Shown one piece after another: positions 45,864 to 57,573 of a DNA stretch of 64,000 bases. A model generated the notes under the pieces. The model saw only the letters and a list, made by a program, of their open reading frames with translations. It was not told the DNA's origin and ran no database searches. Made by a program: the position numbers and the translations under genes. The stretch spans positions 61,613,167-61,677,166 of the forward strand of contig NC_092794.1 of the NCBI RefSeq assembly GCF_918797505.1. Reading direction: 5' to 3'. How positions within the stretch are numbered: the first letter of the stretch is position 1; each line of letters starts with the position of its first letter. Origin of the DNA: Bemisia tabaci (lineage: Eukaryota > Arthropoda > Insecta > Hemiptera > Aleyrodidae).

Positions 45864-45916
45864 GAATTATGCATTTCCTGTGCCACGTGTTTTAGGACCA
45901 TTTGCAGATTGAATTT

Positions 45917-46634
45917 GCACGGCGTTCATGAGATAACTATTCGGGCATTGATGCTGGTCATATTGCTCTCCACAGAATTGAAGGCGCACCACGCACGTAA
46001 AACTAAATGAGACTATTTAACTTCATTCGTTAACGGCCTCCTTAAGGCTCCCTTAATCACGATGTAATCCACATGAGCTCCTCTATGGAAAGGAGCTGTT
46101 AAAGGAAGGACCATAAATACGCACCTAGCTGATCATCCACCGTAATCCGTGAGTGTCGTGTCGCGATTGTGCACGGCGTCGTGAGATAACTATTCGGGCA
46201 TGAGTGCCGGACATATTGCCGCATACCGAAATTGAAGGCGCACCACTCACGGAAGTCAACAATTCAACATGAGACTATTCCGCTTCATTCGTTAAAGGCC
46301 TCTTTGAAGCTACCTTAATGACGATGTACACGTAAACTACATGAGCCTCTCTATTCTACCGTACTAAGAAAAAGCGCCGTATCAGCCTTCAGATGTTGCC
46401 ATATTTCCTTCAATAAAAGTCAAATTTACCGGGAAAATTGTTAATATTTTATACACATTTTTCAAAAAATTTTATTCGCGCTTTAATCTAAATATCTGAA
46501 AATTTCGAGGAGAACTATGCAAAACTTTCCACACTAATACATGTTTTATTCGAGGAAATTTGACAACATTCGAATGTTCATACGACGTTTTTCCTTAGCA
46601 CGGCAGTGTGGGCAGGAGCTGTTAAAGGGTCGAG
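45917..46634 (+). repeat. Tandem duplication (~250 bp), second copy split by a MITE
   Basis: Copy 1 is 45917-46113 and copy 2 46169-46634. Shared: GCACGGCGT..GTGAGATAACTATTCGGGCAT, AATTGAAGGCGCACCAC, ATGAGACTATT..CTTCATTCGTTAA, and GGAGCTGTTAAAGG. In copy 2 the last block is separated from the rest by the MITE at 46357-46605, so the duplication predates that insertion. The AATTGAAGGCGC core resembles repeat G reversed. Confidence 0.8.
46357..46605. mobile_element. MITE, TGCCGTGCTAAGG family, copy 4
   Basis: Starts TACCGTACTAAGAAAAAGCG and ends CGTTTTTCCTTAGCACGGCA. Inserted in the second unit of the duplication 45917-46634, whose first unit represents the empty site. The flanks do not give a clean target duplication. 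Confidence 0.88.
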
Positions 46635-46856
46635 TATGAAGCTTTAACTGATTTTGAATCACATCTGACAACCGTGGCTGCGGATCCAGCTCAAGGAGAC
46701 AATAAACGAGTCGCGCTAACGATGAGCGTTACAACCGCATCCGATCTCCGATCTGCAAAAAAAGCACAAGTTCATAAGGATTCTACTGAAGTTATGCTCT
46801 TTTTACAGCGATGGAAGCCTGGCGTCTCTCATCCTTCCAACTGTCCTCTCACTTGA
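46634..46856 (+). CDS. Coding-like open frame, unknown
   Basis: A frame open for ~75 codons, without an early ATG, ends at TGA 46854-46856. The peptide contains EYEALTDFESHLTTVAADPA and LRSAKKAQVHKDSTEVMLFL, a balanced amino-acid mix unlike translated A+T-rich DNA. It could be an exon or a decayed gene piece. It starts just after the duplicated GAGCTGTTAAAGG block. No family recognised and splice sites not established. Confidence 0.25.
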
Positions 46857-47186
46857 GTAAAAATTAAAGGCGGATATTAAAAAGTCGAGGAGCTTCGCGG
46901 CTTTTAGTTTTCAATTACAGTATCGAGCGAGAAATTGTTCCTCCCTTGTTGCGATTAACATCCCGCGTTCCCCCTCCCTCACTTAAGCTAATAATCCCCT
47001 TTACTCCTTCCGCCAAGCATTGAGATACAATTTTTATAATGCTGACAGAAAAAACTTCTTGCACCATGGAAATTTGGGAAATAAAGTGAGAGCTATGTCA
47101 AGCTCTATATTCAACAAGAAAATATGGGAGGTGTTTCTGCCCATAAGGACATGTAAAGTCCTCGAAAGTTGGTAATCAACAGTTCC

Positions 47187-47366
47187 TAGAATTTTTTTTT
47201 TAATTTTTGCAAATAGCCTATTGGCTAATCTCACACTTATTATCCCAACCCGACATAACCATTGTCTGAGAACATCAAACTCAGGTGACCTGACCGGGAT
47301 TCAAAGCCGGGACCTCTTGGTCATAGCGCCGCGCCAGCGCAAAAACCACTACACCACAAGAGGCCG
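47187..47366 (-). mobile_element. tRNA-derived SINE
   Basis: Read on the minus strand: GGCCTCTTGTGGTGTAGTGG carries an A-box-like TGGTGTAGTGG, then 35-45 bp later CCCGGCTTTGAATCCCGG carries a B-box-like core (GGCTTTGAATCCC) with a T-arm-like stem. The head cannot form the acceptor stem of a working tRNA. A unique body of ~80 bp follows and an A-rich tail (AAAAATTAAAAAAAAAA) ends it at about 47187. Head, body and A tail are the normal parts of a SINE. No clear target duplication. Confidence 0.7.
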
Positions 47367-47934
47367 ACAGTTGATTAAGATGCATAGTCGATCGACCCAG
47401 ATCGGTCCGTTAGGAGTGTTGAGTGTATTAATTTTTGAGCACGGGGCTGTCCGCGTTGCTTAGATATACCCCCGCTTTGCTTGTCTCACTCTGCTGACCC
47501 CGATCCCATTTCATTGGCCTTATGCAGATCGCGGAGATCAGGCGGGGGAGGAAACTGCAAGGGGATTATGCAAATCGGAGAAACAACTTTAGGGGATTCG
47601 TGGCCAGATCCGGAAATTCCAATAAAAAACAGTCCCCAATTTCAGTAATCCAGGATTGCGCGAAAGGTCTAAGGAAATATATAAGGATTGCGCGAATAGA
47701 AACCTTAATAACTACTACAGGAATGCGCGAATTTAAAATAAAGTTAATTTGGAAGTTTGGCAAAACAGGAAAATGTTGGAAAATAAACGCATTTTTATGT
47801 CAACACTAGTTTAGGTTAGTTTGTTGACAAGTCATCGATGTCTTACCATCTGATGATAAATGAAGAGAAAAGTGAATTGAATAATGTTCGTGGGTATAAA
47901 GAACTTTCCTAGCTTTTCTTGGAAAAAATATTTA

Positions 47935-48215
47935 ATCGGTGGAAACGAGGCACAACGAGCGGCATCTAACATACGGCGTCGAAACACAACGTATGCCTTT
48001 TAATGTCCGCGGTTATTCCAACGCGAGTTTGAATAATTGCGCCAAACACAGTGCGGCAGTGCGGCCGGCGGCGCGGCGGCATTAAACGTATACTAGCGCC
48101 TTCAAGACTGCATGAATACTTCTCGCATTGCGCCAAATGCAGTGCAGTCGATCGGTTGACGTGAAACGCATACTAGCGCCTACAAGCCTGTAGGAAGTGC
48201 CGTGGGACTGCGTGT
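47935..48215. repeat. GC-rich repeat related to the hairpin at 60402
   Basis: Two GCATACTAGCGCCT.CAAG.CTG.A blocks (48086 and 48167) within GC-rich sequence that includes GCGGCCGGCGGCGCGGCGGC. The GCGCCTACAA motif and nearby GCG-rich arms recall the elements at 33610, 60402 and 63115, but the match is partial. Confidence 0.45.
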
Positions 48216-49931
48216 CAGCATTTTTAACTTTCTGCTCCAGTTTTTACCATGATTAAAGGGAAAATATGTATTCTCATTGTAACAATTCAGAAACTCGAAT
48301 GGTATCAATTATTTTTTTCTTTTTTTTTTGTAACATTAAAAGAAATTAGAGCGAATGATAATATTGCGTCGAAATTTTCGATACTATTCTTTGAGATCAT
48401 TTAGGTAAATTTGCGGAAACTTTTTAGAAAAACTGTGTGTATTTTTTAAAAAGCATGTGTTAATTTAAAACTTAATAGTGGTGCATAACGTTGCAACCAG
48501 AGATAAATATACGATTTCTTTCGGGTGCACCCGTCGGGTTTTGAATCCATTCATCTCTTAAAAAACTTGAACATGGTTGCTCTACGATTTTTACGTGTAG
48601 TTTTTTCAGTGGTTCGCGAACGCGGAACGGCCACAGGCCCCTAATTCACTTTTTAAATTTCTATGAAAGCTCTCTGGGCCATCCTTGCTGCTAGAGCTAT
48701 CCATCGAAGAGAGACATGCACGTAAGTGAAGTGGAGAGAGAATGAACAATCTTCTGCGATCTAGTTATCTACCACAAACTACCAAGATAATTGCCAGATT
48801 AAAGCTCTCTCGTTGAATATTAAATATTCCCGCAAACATATGAGTTTCCAGTAACAGAAAAATTCGCGCAATCCTATGCATCTCTAATGGGGGCTTTCGC
48901 GCAATCCTATGGCAGTCCCCAAGTTATCGGACTGACCTGGGTCTATCGCTTTGGATAAGATGCTAAGCAAAGGTCCTGTTCTTCTCGGATTTAAGCTGTT
49001 ACTGTAGTCAAAAAGGGACACAATAATGACACAAAAATGACACAATTCTAGCTCGTAAGAATAAATCCGCCTACACAGTTCACTCGGTAATGTCGGAGGG
49101 CACATTCGTCTGGCAAAACCCTCTCTGGAAAACGTGTCGGAGTACACCGCATTTGAGCTAAATCAGATATTTTTCAACCGAACGGAAGACGGTTTTAGTT
49201 TGCATAAAGAAGAGATCAGACTGAAGTGAGGAGAGTGAGGAAAGTCATAATCCGAGGGAGGTAAATTTGTCGGAGGGAATGAAGTAAACGATGAGAAGGG
49301 GAACAAATGCACCTCGGTGTCTCCTCTCGATTCTTTCTCAAAATGCATCGCCGCGCAAATCTCCACGATCTTCGAAAGTTTAGTCTGAGCCGGAAACTTC
49401 TAAAGTCTAGTCCCTCGATATGAGCTCAAACGCTATTTTCTCTTCCCCGTAGAAAAAGGCGGTATAAAGAAGCCTTTTTGTTATCTTGTCGCACAATGGG
49501 CTGGCCATTAATAAGAGCGAATGCTCATTATTTAGAGTTATCCATACGAGCGTTCTCACCTTTGTTGCTTCTTGTTTTAAAGGTTTTTATTAATTTCTTT
49601 ATTCCTTTTATTGAATGCGTTATTTACCCCCCTCCCCGCCCCCCAAAAAAATAAAAATAAACGGAGTGGCTTTCGTACTTAATCATTAAAAAATGCGAAA
49701 CTCATACATTTTTAAACTTACTTTTTATGTGTGTTTTTTGTTTTTGTTTTTGTTTTTTTTTTTGTGAAAAGGTTGATGACCCACAGGACTCATAGGAGCA
49801 AGATGAAGGGCGAAAATCATACCAATATTGAATTATCACGATATTACGAAGGCGGCACTATTTCTTCATATATACGGACAAAAACGACTCTATTTGGGGA
49901 GGGGGGGGGGGCATGTGCCAACTACTTGCCT
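48216..49931. other. No gene recognised
   Basis: A+T-rich sequence with short frames, a T-rich run (49735-49763) and poly(G) at 49902-49911. Confidence 0.4.
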
Positions 49932-50128
49932 AATCATTTGCCAATCGATAACCAACAGTGGCGTTGTGTTCTTTGCGATATATCGATTTATCGGCCATTT
50001 AAACCTATGGAAAAATATCGATAAACAGGGCGTTCGCAGCGAACACCTTAATAATCGATTATTTACCACAGCTTCAAGTGGGGAAATATCAATAGATCGC
50101 AAAGCACGCCACACCACTGATAACCAAC
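49932..50128. mobile_element. Imperfect palindromic MITE, ATCGAT-rich (partner 52870-53048)
   Basis: Ends CCAATCGATAACCAACAGTGGCG and CCACTGATAACCAAC; inner GCGATATATCGATTTATCGG against GGGGAAATATCAATAGATCGC. The reverse copy at 52870-53048 shares CGCAAA.TACGCCACGCCACTGGATA, GGTGTTCATTGAAACATCCTGTTTATCGAT and TTTACCATAGCTTCAA.TGGGG in opposite sense. Confidence 0.75.
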
Positions 50129-51400
50129 AGCCATCTCTTGGAAATTTTTAAGAGATCCTTCGCGATAGCGGTAGAAGAGTATTCCTATGGTTGAAATGCT
50201 AACTAGCGCGGCATGACGTTATAGTCTGTTAGAAAGTTATTCTGCGCCAAATATTCAAATCATATCGCCTACTGAAAATCGCGGTGAATCATAACCGTGT
50301 TTTATTTGATCCTTTTTTTATATGTTTTTCATTTTGATCCTTAAATAATGATAACAGAGACACATATTATTTTATTCATTTCTCACTAAAACAGCAAGAC
50401 CTGCTCATGCCGGAGCCGTCTCATGGCGGAAAACTGATCTGGGTGTTTTCCATGCATCTGCTGTGGAAATAGCAAAATGCTTGTAAATAAACCTGCTCAT
50501 AGAGGAAACCTGCTGTTAACGAAAATATCTATCGTCCCGTGTGATTTTGTGATGGCCGGGTGCATGTGCCACCGTGCTACCAAGGTAGAGAAGACCATGG
50601 TAACCACTAACGCAGTGAATGACGTTATTCGTGCTGGTTTTGTGGATTCTCTGTGCATTCGAACATAGCACTTGGACAGATCCAACCCCTCCTTTTAGGT
50701 TCTTTATTTATTTCCTTTTTACGGATTTCTATGATTCAGTCTTAAGGTGAATCTTCCGCTTTTCGGCAATGTATTCCAAGTACGATTGATATAGTGATAT
50801 ACCATGTGTGAACCTTTATGTACCATTAAGTCGATTATTTTTAAAAAATCGAAATTTTAATCTGTACATGCATCATTGAGGAATTTTGATGCCGAAAATC
50901 ATCTTCAAAAGTCCTAAAACAAAGTCAAAAGTACTGATCCAATTGACCATCAATATCGAAAGTCGATACTTTGAAGTTGGTTGTAAAATGGAAACAGTAC
51001 ATTGGACTTTATTTTACGATCCAAGCAGATTATTTTCGGCACAACATTAATGATTGATTAACAAACTAACATTTCGATTTCTCCGATATAATCCACCCTA
51101 AAATTAAAATTTGGAATAAATCGATAGTACCCAAAATGCATTGCATGAAGGCTGGAGGTCCACCTTGAAAAGAAAAAAAATACGCCACGTACTACCTTTA
51201 CGAATGATTTGTGAATGACGGCGTTTGAACGAAATCTCACAAATTCTACTAGTGATGCACTTAATTGAAAATTGAGCTGCTGGTTGACCCACTGTGCGCG
51301 TAAACCGAATCATTTTTTGCAGTTTTTTACGGCCAGAGAAATGTAGGTAGGAATAAGTGTTTCCTTCTCCGCCAGAGGAGAGCATCCTGTCCCTCGCCCT
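50129..51400. other. No supported gene
   Basis: A 63-codon plus frame at 50477-50668 contains MAGCMCHRATKVEKTMVTTN and looks mildly protein-like, but no splice sites or homology support it. The rest is A+T-rich. Confidence 0.35.
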
Positions 51401-51560
51401 TTATTTCTTGCCCAAGCATTGTCTCGAACAGATTTTCTCTCGCGCATTTCCTTCAGCATATTCGCATCTAGTCTGTTTTTTAACAAGAGCCTCTGTTATC
51501 TTTCTAATCTCACGCTGCCTCCGTCGTTGTTGCAAAAACTTCTCTTGTGCACTCAGTTTT
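51401..51560 (-). CDS. Possible terminal exon, basic coiled-coil-like tail
   Basis: On the minus strand, after the acceptor CTTATTGCAAG (ends at 51561), a phase-1 frame of 52 codons runs to TAA at 51403-51401. The peptide begins KLSAQEKFLQQRRRQREIRK, is strongly charged and helix-like, and ends with three cysteines (TRCEYAEGN..., KICSRQCLGKK). This composition is unlike translated A+T-rich DNA. No upstream exon was identified on the minus strand within ~1 kb, so it may be chance or an isolated remnant. Confidence 0.28.
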
Positions 51561-52536
51561 CTTGCAATAAGCGTGAATTACAAATCCTTTTTTGTAGATA
51601 AGTAACTTCATTCACTCTTAGATATTTTTCAAGAGAGAAGGTGGTAAAAAATGTAGGTACATTCAAGAAATGTTTATGGAGAAAAAACAATCACACCAGA
51701 CGCTGGTAAAGTTAGTTATTTCAAGTTATATGAACTTTTGCAAAAGCAAAAAGAAGAGTGGAAAAATCAAATTAAACACATTCAGAAAGTCTACAATTCA
51801 CTCCTAACTGTATAAACTGCGTTAAAAATGTACCCATGTTTGGGAGATTCCTGCTTCAAAAAAGATACTGAGGGCAAACTTTTACGCAGATGAACCATTC
51901 AGGTTTCGCATTTTTTCGCGTTCAACTGAAAATGCCTGTTAGCATTTGTCACCGTTTTTCTATTAAAAACACACTACATGACAAACGTCATTTTTTCAAC
52001 ATCTCCCTCCGGTTTTTTATTTAACTTTGATGCGTAGAAATATCCGATTTTTTTGTTTTAATCTGAGGATCTTCGTGGAGTTGTGGCACCGGGATGACGC
52101 ATCTGTAATCAATTAAATATCTTTGCCATTGCGGACTTTTTAAGCGAGAATCTCAAGACTGCGCAAATTGCATAGGCAGAGTGTGAAATAAAGGGTGCAT
52201 TTTAGACTTTCCCGATGCGTCAATAAGCTTGACGCATTTAACGCGCTACTTAACGGGGCTTTTAAACTTTTTTCCTTTCGGAGGCAACTCTCCGTTTTGC
52301 CCTGGCAAAAGTTTGCGACGGTTCCACACAGCCAGTGGAAGTATCTTCAACCTCACAGACTTACACATTGAATTACTCGGTTAAATCGAAAATCCCTGAC
52401 TCTCGCAAAACTCTATTGATTACTGTGATTGGACACTCTCGACCGATTCACTGAGGCAGATGCGGTCCAAGAACTTGAAACACAAACCGTGTTTGGACAC
52501 TCCGTTAATGCGGATAGTTTATAGCTTCGACTCCTC

Positions 52537-52705
52537 TGCCTTGCTATGGCAGAACGCCGTATATGACCCTTCGAAAGTAGCCAAATTGCCTGTAGTAAAA
52601 TTTGAATTCCCCAGGACTTGCAATTTTTTTCCAGAACCTGCGAATTTTTTCTCTTAAATTTTTCAGAGAATTTCAATCAAAATTGGTTCATTGTAATCTC
52701 TCGTT
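52537..52705. mobile_element. MITE, TGCCGTGCTAAGG family, truncated or decayed copy 5
   Basis: The left arm TGCCTTGCTATGGCAGAACG continues with CCGTAT.TGACCCTTCGAAAG and AGCCAAATTGCC. The interior (GAATTTTTTCTC...TTAAATTTTTCAGAGAATTTC) fits the family. The right terminus is not recognisable. Confidence 0.65.
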
Positions 52706-52869
52706 AGGGAAAAATGAAGGGTTCTTTCATGCAGAAATGGTTTATAAATCACGGCTAGTACATGGAAAAAGTATGAAATTAACTTCTAACTGCAAATTTT
52801 GGTAGACAAATTTGCATTTTCGTAGCTTCCTGCTTCAAAAAATATACTGTGGCAAATTCATAAATTGAC

Positions 52870-53048
52870 ATAGACATAGTGGCGAGGTGTGGATGATCGA
52901 TTATCGATATTTCCCCCATTTGAAGCTATGGTAAAGAATCGATTATTAAGGTGTTCATTGAAACATCCTGTTTATCGATCCTTTTACATAGGTTAAAATG
53001 GTAGATCAATCGATATATCGCAAAATACGCCACGCCACTGGATATATA
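52870..53048. mobile_element. ATCGAT-rich palindromic MITE, reverse copy of 49932 family
   Basis: Left GGCGAGGTGTGGATGATCGA, right TCGCAAAATACGCCACGCCACTGGATA. Same element as 49932-50128 in the opposite orientation. Confidence 0.75.
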
Positions 53049-53379
53049 GATGAGTTATCGCGGTTTTACAACTCCGCACACAAAACTGGAAACGGCTACT
53101 TCCGTAAATGAAAACAAAAAGGCAAAATCACCTCTTAAACTTAACTTAACAAGCCGGAAAGTGGAGAAATTGAACGAATGGCGTTTATTATGTTGTTTAA
53201 CGTATTATACTTTTTAAGCTGGATGTTCAAGAATGTGCACATTTCTTACACAAACTGTGCGGTTTTAAGAGTGAGTTTTAGACTTTTCCGAGGTTCTTAT
53301 TGTGATTTTTGGCCACTTTTGGTGAGAGGCAAGTCTCCGGTTTTCTCTAGAAGAAGGTTCCATTTGGACCGAGTTTATG

Positions 53380-53640
53380 AGAAAGGAACGTACCAACTTA
53401 AGGTTGAAACTGAAAAAAAGAGGTTTGAGATTTTATTCCTCCACAAGACTCAATGTAGGAAATAAACTTTAACCCCTCCTTTCACGAACTAATTTTCTGT
53501 TCCGATTTTGAGCTTTTGGCGGGATAAATATACGACCAAAGGAACTCAAAAACATTCTTAACTCAATTTTTTCGAAAATGTGGGTTGGATCCTTTCTAAT
53601 AAACTCGGTTCATTTTATCTCGAATGCTTGAAATTTTCAA
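53380..53640 (+). repeat. Dispersed repeat, inverted partner of 31160-31300
   Basis: CCAACTTAAGGTTGAAACTG through AACTTTAACCCC, and a later segment GGGTTGGATCCTTTCTAATAAAC that matches 31253-31276. The 95-codon frame at 53178-53465 runs into this repeat and is therefore doubtful as a gene. Confidence 0.65.
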
Positions 53641-53651
53641 AGGATCCATCC

Positions 53652-54322
53652 GAAAAAAGTAGCTTGGATCCAGAGTCCAGACTCTTGAAAACATCGACAA
53701 GAAAAAATACTTTTGATTCAATCGGATTTTTGCGTTAATCGACAGCCAAGCCTCTTAATCCAAGCGGATTTCCTTTTGATTCAAACAAATATCCGATTGA
53801 ATCAAGAGTATTTTTCCTTATCAGTGTTTTCAAGAGTTTGGACTCTAGATCCAAGCAACTTTTTTTCCACACTGGAAAAAAAAACACATTGGTTCTAGAG
53901 TCCAGACTCTTGAAAACATCGACAAGAAAAAATACTTTTGATTCAATCGGATTTTTGCGTTAATCGACAGCCAAGCCTCTTAATCCAAGCGGATTTCCTT
54001 TTGATTCAAGCAAATATCCGATTGAATCAAGAGTATTTTTCCTTATCAGTGTTTTCAAGAGTTTGGACTCTAGATCCAAGCAACTTTTTTTCCACACTGG
54101 AAAAAAAAACACATTGGTTCTAGAGTCCAGACTCTTGAAAACATCGACAAGAAAAAATACTCTTGATTCAATCGGATTTTTGCTAAAATCGACAGCCAAG
54201 CCTCTTAATTTAAGCGGATTTCCTTTTGATTCAAGCAAAAATCCGATTGAATCAAGAGTATTTTTCCTTGACAGTGTTTTCAAGAGTTCGGACTCTAGAT
54301 CCAAGCAACTTACTTTCCAGTG
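53652..54322. mobile_element. Three MITE I copies in tandem
   Basis: Copies at 53652-53870, 53868-54097 and 54093-54322 share a ~225-bp period and the joint CCACACTGGAAAAAAAAACAC. The first two are almost identical (even the GTTAATCGACAGCCAAGCC stretch) and the third is slightly diverged, so a MITE pair was probably tripled by tandem duplication. Many overlapping frames on both strands, one joining the upstream CpG-rich block into a 245-codon minus-strand frame, come from the palindromic arms and are not taken as genes. Confidence 0.9.
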
Positions 54323-54930
54323 ATTTATAATTTTTTTAAAAGAAATAAATGTTTCATCGGGGAAGCTTTGGCAGCGTCCTAGCGTGGATACGGCGTTTTG
54401 ACTCAGCTCCTGTCGTATTTCTCGATGAGCCGTGGCACCTAAAAACGTCCGAGGCAAAAGCCAAGCGCAGTAAACAACAAACAAGTCCACCCACTTGTTG
54501 AACACGGCCGTGTCTCCTAAAAGTAGATGAAACCAACTGCGACTTCTCTTCAGAGCAAATATTTGCGAGTTGTAACTGAATTCCGTCACGACTATTATCT
54601 TCATGTCTCCCTCCACCCTCCTCCTCCCTCCTCCACTCTCTCTCGCTTCGAATCCGTGCCTCGGAGTCTCCCTCGTGCTGCACAACTTAAAAGCCAAAAT
54701 GAAGCCACTAACAGCTTATAAAAGCACATACTTGTGACCACCCATGGGAAAAGGGACTCAGTGCACGGTGGCACATTTATCACACGAGCCGTTGTTTTCG
54801 AGGAGGTCAAAGAAATGGAACTTGAGTTGAGTATCCAAAGAATGGGTTTTATCCGGTTGTACTCCAATGTACTGACGGAGGTTGTTAATTTCAACTGAAA
54901 TCTAAAAATGTTGAGCCTGAAACGTCGCAG
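54323..54930. other. CpG-rich block with a TATA-like box; gene not recognised
   Basis: 54350-54700 is CpG-rich with a CCTCC-rich pyrimidine patch. TATAAAAG occurs at 54717-54724 and an arthropod initiator-like TCAGT at 54758-54762, about 43 bp away, more than the usual ~30. A promoter for a plus-strand transcript is possible but unproven. No exon was recognised downstream, where a microsatellite begins. Confidence 0.25.
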
Positions 54931-54939
54931 ATTACCACT

Positions 54940-55330
54940 GTTTCTTCTTTTTTTTCTTCTTCTTCTGCTTCCTCGTGTTCCTTTTCTTTTCTTTTTAGCT
55001 TCTCCTACCATTTGTTTTTTCCTCCTGCTCCTTCTTCCTCTCCCATCATTTTTCTCTTTTCCTGCACCAATTATTTTTCTTATTCTTATTCTTATTCTTA
55101 TTCATCTTCTTTGTCATATTCTCCTTCTTATTCTTCTTCCTCGTCTTATTCTTCTTCTTCTTCAACGTCTCATTCTTCTTCTTCTTACTTTTCTTCTTCT
55201 TCGTCTCATTCCTCTTCTTTATCTTCTTCTTCTTAGTCTTAGTCTTATTCTTATTCGTCTTCTTCGTCTCATTCTTCTTCTTCTTCTTCTTCTTCTTCTT
55301 CTTCTTCGTCGTTGTCGTCGTCATCAGCTT
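54940..55330. repeat. TTC/TTA/CTT microsatellite
   Basis: Trinucleotide-rich pyrimidine block (TTCTTC, TTATTC, CTCATT variants) of ~390 bp. The opposite strand would encode poly-lysine and is not a gene. Confidence 0.95.
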
Positions 55331-57285
55331 CTTCCTCTTCTTTTACCTGTATCTTCTATATTATGTAAGGTGTCCCAATTTCTGAGTCGGTCAGAGTTTA
55401 GTCAGAAAGCGCTTTAATGTGGTTTTCTGAGGGTTTCGTAAGAGCACAACTAGCTGAAATTTTGATAAAAAAATATGTTTTGTGCGATTCTTGCTTCATG
55501 GCATTTTACGATTTTCTGTTGTAAATTCCCTTTTAAAGCAAGTGATTCACTCTCAGTGAAAGAGCGCATAAGCTCCATGTTTTGTCGCAATTTTTAGTCT
55601 ATAAACAGGCAACTGCGGCACCCCAGGCGATAAAAGCGAGAAAATGAAAAAAAAAATATAAAATTAAATAAAAATAAAGCGGGTATTTTTCTTGCTCCGC
55701 AAAGCAGAACGTAAATGGGTGCTGGTGCGATCCCGAAAGTCCTAACAGCTCTCAATTTATTTTTTTGATGTCATAATTAAAGTCACAATTATAAATACGA
55801 GCTGCAAGTTTTGCAGTTAACTAACTTGTTTATTCCCCGACCTCACTTTCACTCTGCTCCTTTCTCCAGACTTCATTCACACTCAACCTCTTTCGTTTGC
55901 CGTGTGCGCTTTTTTCTCTTTCGTACCTCCACGGTTGGATTGCCACCGAGGGGCTTGGAAATCCTGACAAATAAGCCTTCCTCGCAAAAATATCAATGAC
56001 TCTCCAAAGTAGGTACATGTGTAAGTACATTGTTGCATTTTTTGGCGCACTGACTCAAACTAAGATACGCCAATCGAGCAATAAATTCACAGATTTCAAA
56101 AAAATAAATCATACGATTTAAAAAAAAATGTACGGCAAAATCGGTGGAAGTCACTCTCTCTTGTTCAGAGGACGGTTTTAATTGCAGTCAGTGAACTTAG
56201 TCTAAAAGTCTAAAGTTAGAAGGATTGAATCAATCGTCGTTTTTATTCAATTTTCGCCGTTTTCCATAATATTTTACAGCGAACGGAACGGAATGCTGCT
56301 GCGCGCATCGTTTTGCAGTTAAAACTTTCTGAACGCCTTCAATTTCGCAAATCGCAATGCGGATATCTATCGAGGTGGAATTGTTGTATTCACTAGTCAG
56401 GCGTTATTATCAAAGCTAAACTATACCCATTGCTCGAATGAGTCTTGCCACGTTCGGTAATGAGGCTATTCTCTTTTTAAATTTTATGAATACAGCGTCT
56501 ACACAGTATCAAGCTATTTTAAATTATATCACAGTACAATAGAAACTACAAAAAAAGAAACTTTGGTGTTTTTGCCAGAGTCGTAATTTTTAAGTAATTC
56601 TATATGTAAATGGTCTGTATAGTATTACAAGGTACTGCACAGTGCATGCATTAGTACAAAACGACATGTGCATGGAAAGAAAGTTACGCGAGGCTAAATT
56701 TACAGGAAATGAAGAGAAAAAAATAACTTTTATATGATGAATTCGGAGCTTCTAAGGGAAGAACTTCGATGACTGAACCGGGAGCCTAATATCTCAATTG
56801 CAAAGTTTCAAATTTTCTGAGCATGCTTCATTTTTTTTCAAGAAGACTGAGCAAAAATATACTCGCACATTGCACTTTTACAAGATAACCATGGAATAGT
56901 CTAAGAAAATCGAAGAAAATTTCCAGACATCAAGTTCATTTGTCTGTTTCCTGGAAAAGAGATATGAGCAGAAGTTTAGAAATGTTGTAATTGAGATTTG
57001 CGGTTCAGAAATTTAACCACCTGCTTTAATAGTCCTAACCTACTTCGGAAAAACGCGCCTAGCAAAGGAAGCTCACCACGACCTTCATCAGTCATTAATA
57101 CGCAAATTTTACGCAACAAGTTGCTCATCAATCTTCATCAGGTGAAAAGTAGCGATGATGTTGGAACTTAATTTTTGTCTCACACGATTATACATTGCTC
57201 AGATTGTTAGTGGGAGGTCTCTAAAATGAATTGTCTCTGCTTCTATGATGCCAAGTGAATTTCTGTTTTGCACGCTGTAATATCC
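55331..57285. other. No gene recognised
   Basis: A+T-rich sequence with short frames. A diverged fragment near 56336-56380 (CGCCTTCAATTTCGCAAATC, then GCGGATATC) resembles repeat G. Confidence 0.4.
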
Positions 57286-57345
57286 TGCCGTGATAGCGAA
57301 GAGAGCAGTAGGCGCAAGAATGAAGTTTTGAGAAAAAAAAGTTTT
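57286..57345 (+). mobile_element. Left-end fragment of the TGCCGTGATAG family
   Basis: TGCCGTGATAGCGAAGAGAG followed by CAGTAGGCGCAAGAATGAAG matches the start of the element at 57574, 288 bp downstream. Only the end is present. Confidence 0.75.
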
Positions 57346-57573
57346 TTATTTGCATGCATATCGTGGTACGTAGGAATTGCAAAAAGGTGGCAGAAAACAC
57401 TGAAATTTCAGTTCACGGCGTGACTCGAAATTGTGTGAGTACACCCCGAGCATATTCTGAATAAGTCATGGAAAATTTACAAAGAGTTTTAAGGCTTTGT
57501 GCAGGCAAGGGTTTCTGTCAAAACAGTGAAAAACGACATGAAACTAGGCGACAAGAAATGCAGATCCCTGTGC

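Noticed and set aside
47286..47366. Functional tRNA gene
   Set aside because: The 5' and 3' ends cannot form an acceptor stem, and a unique body with an A-rich tail follows, which fits a SINE better.
53178..53465. 95-codon frame with hydrophobic start
   Set aside because: Its second half lies in a dispersed repeat shared with 31160-31300, and no splice sites or homology support it.
53960..54697. 245-codon open frame on the minus strand
   Set aside because: Half of it is translated MITE I palindrome and the rest crosses a CpG-rich, pyrimidine-rich block. No splice or family support. The palindromic arms remove stops by chance.
54908..55417. 169-codon Leu/Ser-rich frame, and the reverse poly-Lys frame
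   Set aside because: Pure translation of the TTC/TTA microsatellite.
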